The notes under the pieces: model-generated
The model's input: only the letters and a program-made list of their open reading frames with translations
Told to the model about the DNA's origin: nothing
Databases searched by the model: none
Shown: positions 5,310 through 5,311 of the stretch, in pieces
Layout: every line of letters starts with the position of its first letter
Position numbering within the stretch: position 1 is the stretch's first letter
Translations under genes and position numbers: made by a program
Source of the DNA: Methylococcaceae bacterium NSM2-1
Lineage (GTDB): Bacteria; Pseudomonadota; Gammaproteobacteria; Methylococcales; Methylomonadaceae
Direction of reading: 5' to 3'
Length of the DNA stretch: 5,311 bases
NCBI GenBank assembly: GCA_002256705.1
Contig: NQJI01000117.1
Location: 1 to 5,311, forward strand

Positions 5310-5311
5310 TC

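Overview
The window holds three complete, recognisable protein genes and one gene cut by the left edge. They sit in an unusually roomy, moderately AT-rich background. The gene set suggests a proteobacterium: a bacterial GlgC, a CorA channel, an Mth938-like protein and a MASE1 membrane sensor. A Nitrosomonas-like betaproteobacterium is my guess from general feel only. No rRNA, tRNA, CRISPR array, transposase or phage gene is visible.

Left block, all on the minus strand (1-2133). A MASE1-domain membrane protein runs off the left edge (1-614). Upstream of it, after a 117-base gap, is glgC (732-1988), which makes ADP-glucose for glycogen synthesis. A short open frame ends inside the first codons of glgC (1978-2076, open back to 2133). 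It is either a translationally coupled small gene or the tail of a lost gene.

Middle block (about 2134-3127). About 1 kb has no convincing gene. It contains a strong 40-base hairpin (2286-2325), an operator-like inverted repeat next to a TATAAT box (2375-2403), a doubtful 66-codon minus-strand frame (2553-2753) and one copy of a dispersed repeat (2904-2982).

Right block (3128-5311). An Mth938-like gene on the minus strand (3128-3490) and corA on the plus strand (3834-4799) are divergent and share a 343-base control region. A good minus-strand promoter lies in that region. Beyond corA there are about 500 bases without a protein gene. This stretch holds a cluster of hairpins ending in a T-tract terminator (5092-5163), arranged so that two of them exclude each other. 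A second, divergent copy of the dispersed repeat follows (5207-5309). The two repeat copies lie in the same orientation and bracket the Mth938-like/corA pair.

Functionally this looks like ordinary chromosomal housekeeping: carbon storage, magnesium transport and a membrane sensor. The parts that deserve attention are the small frame coupled to glgC, the orphan attenuator-like RNA element and the repeat pair. I do not see a new defence or mobile system here.
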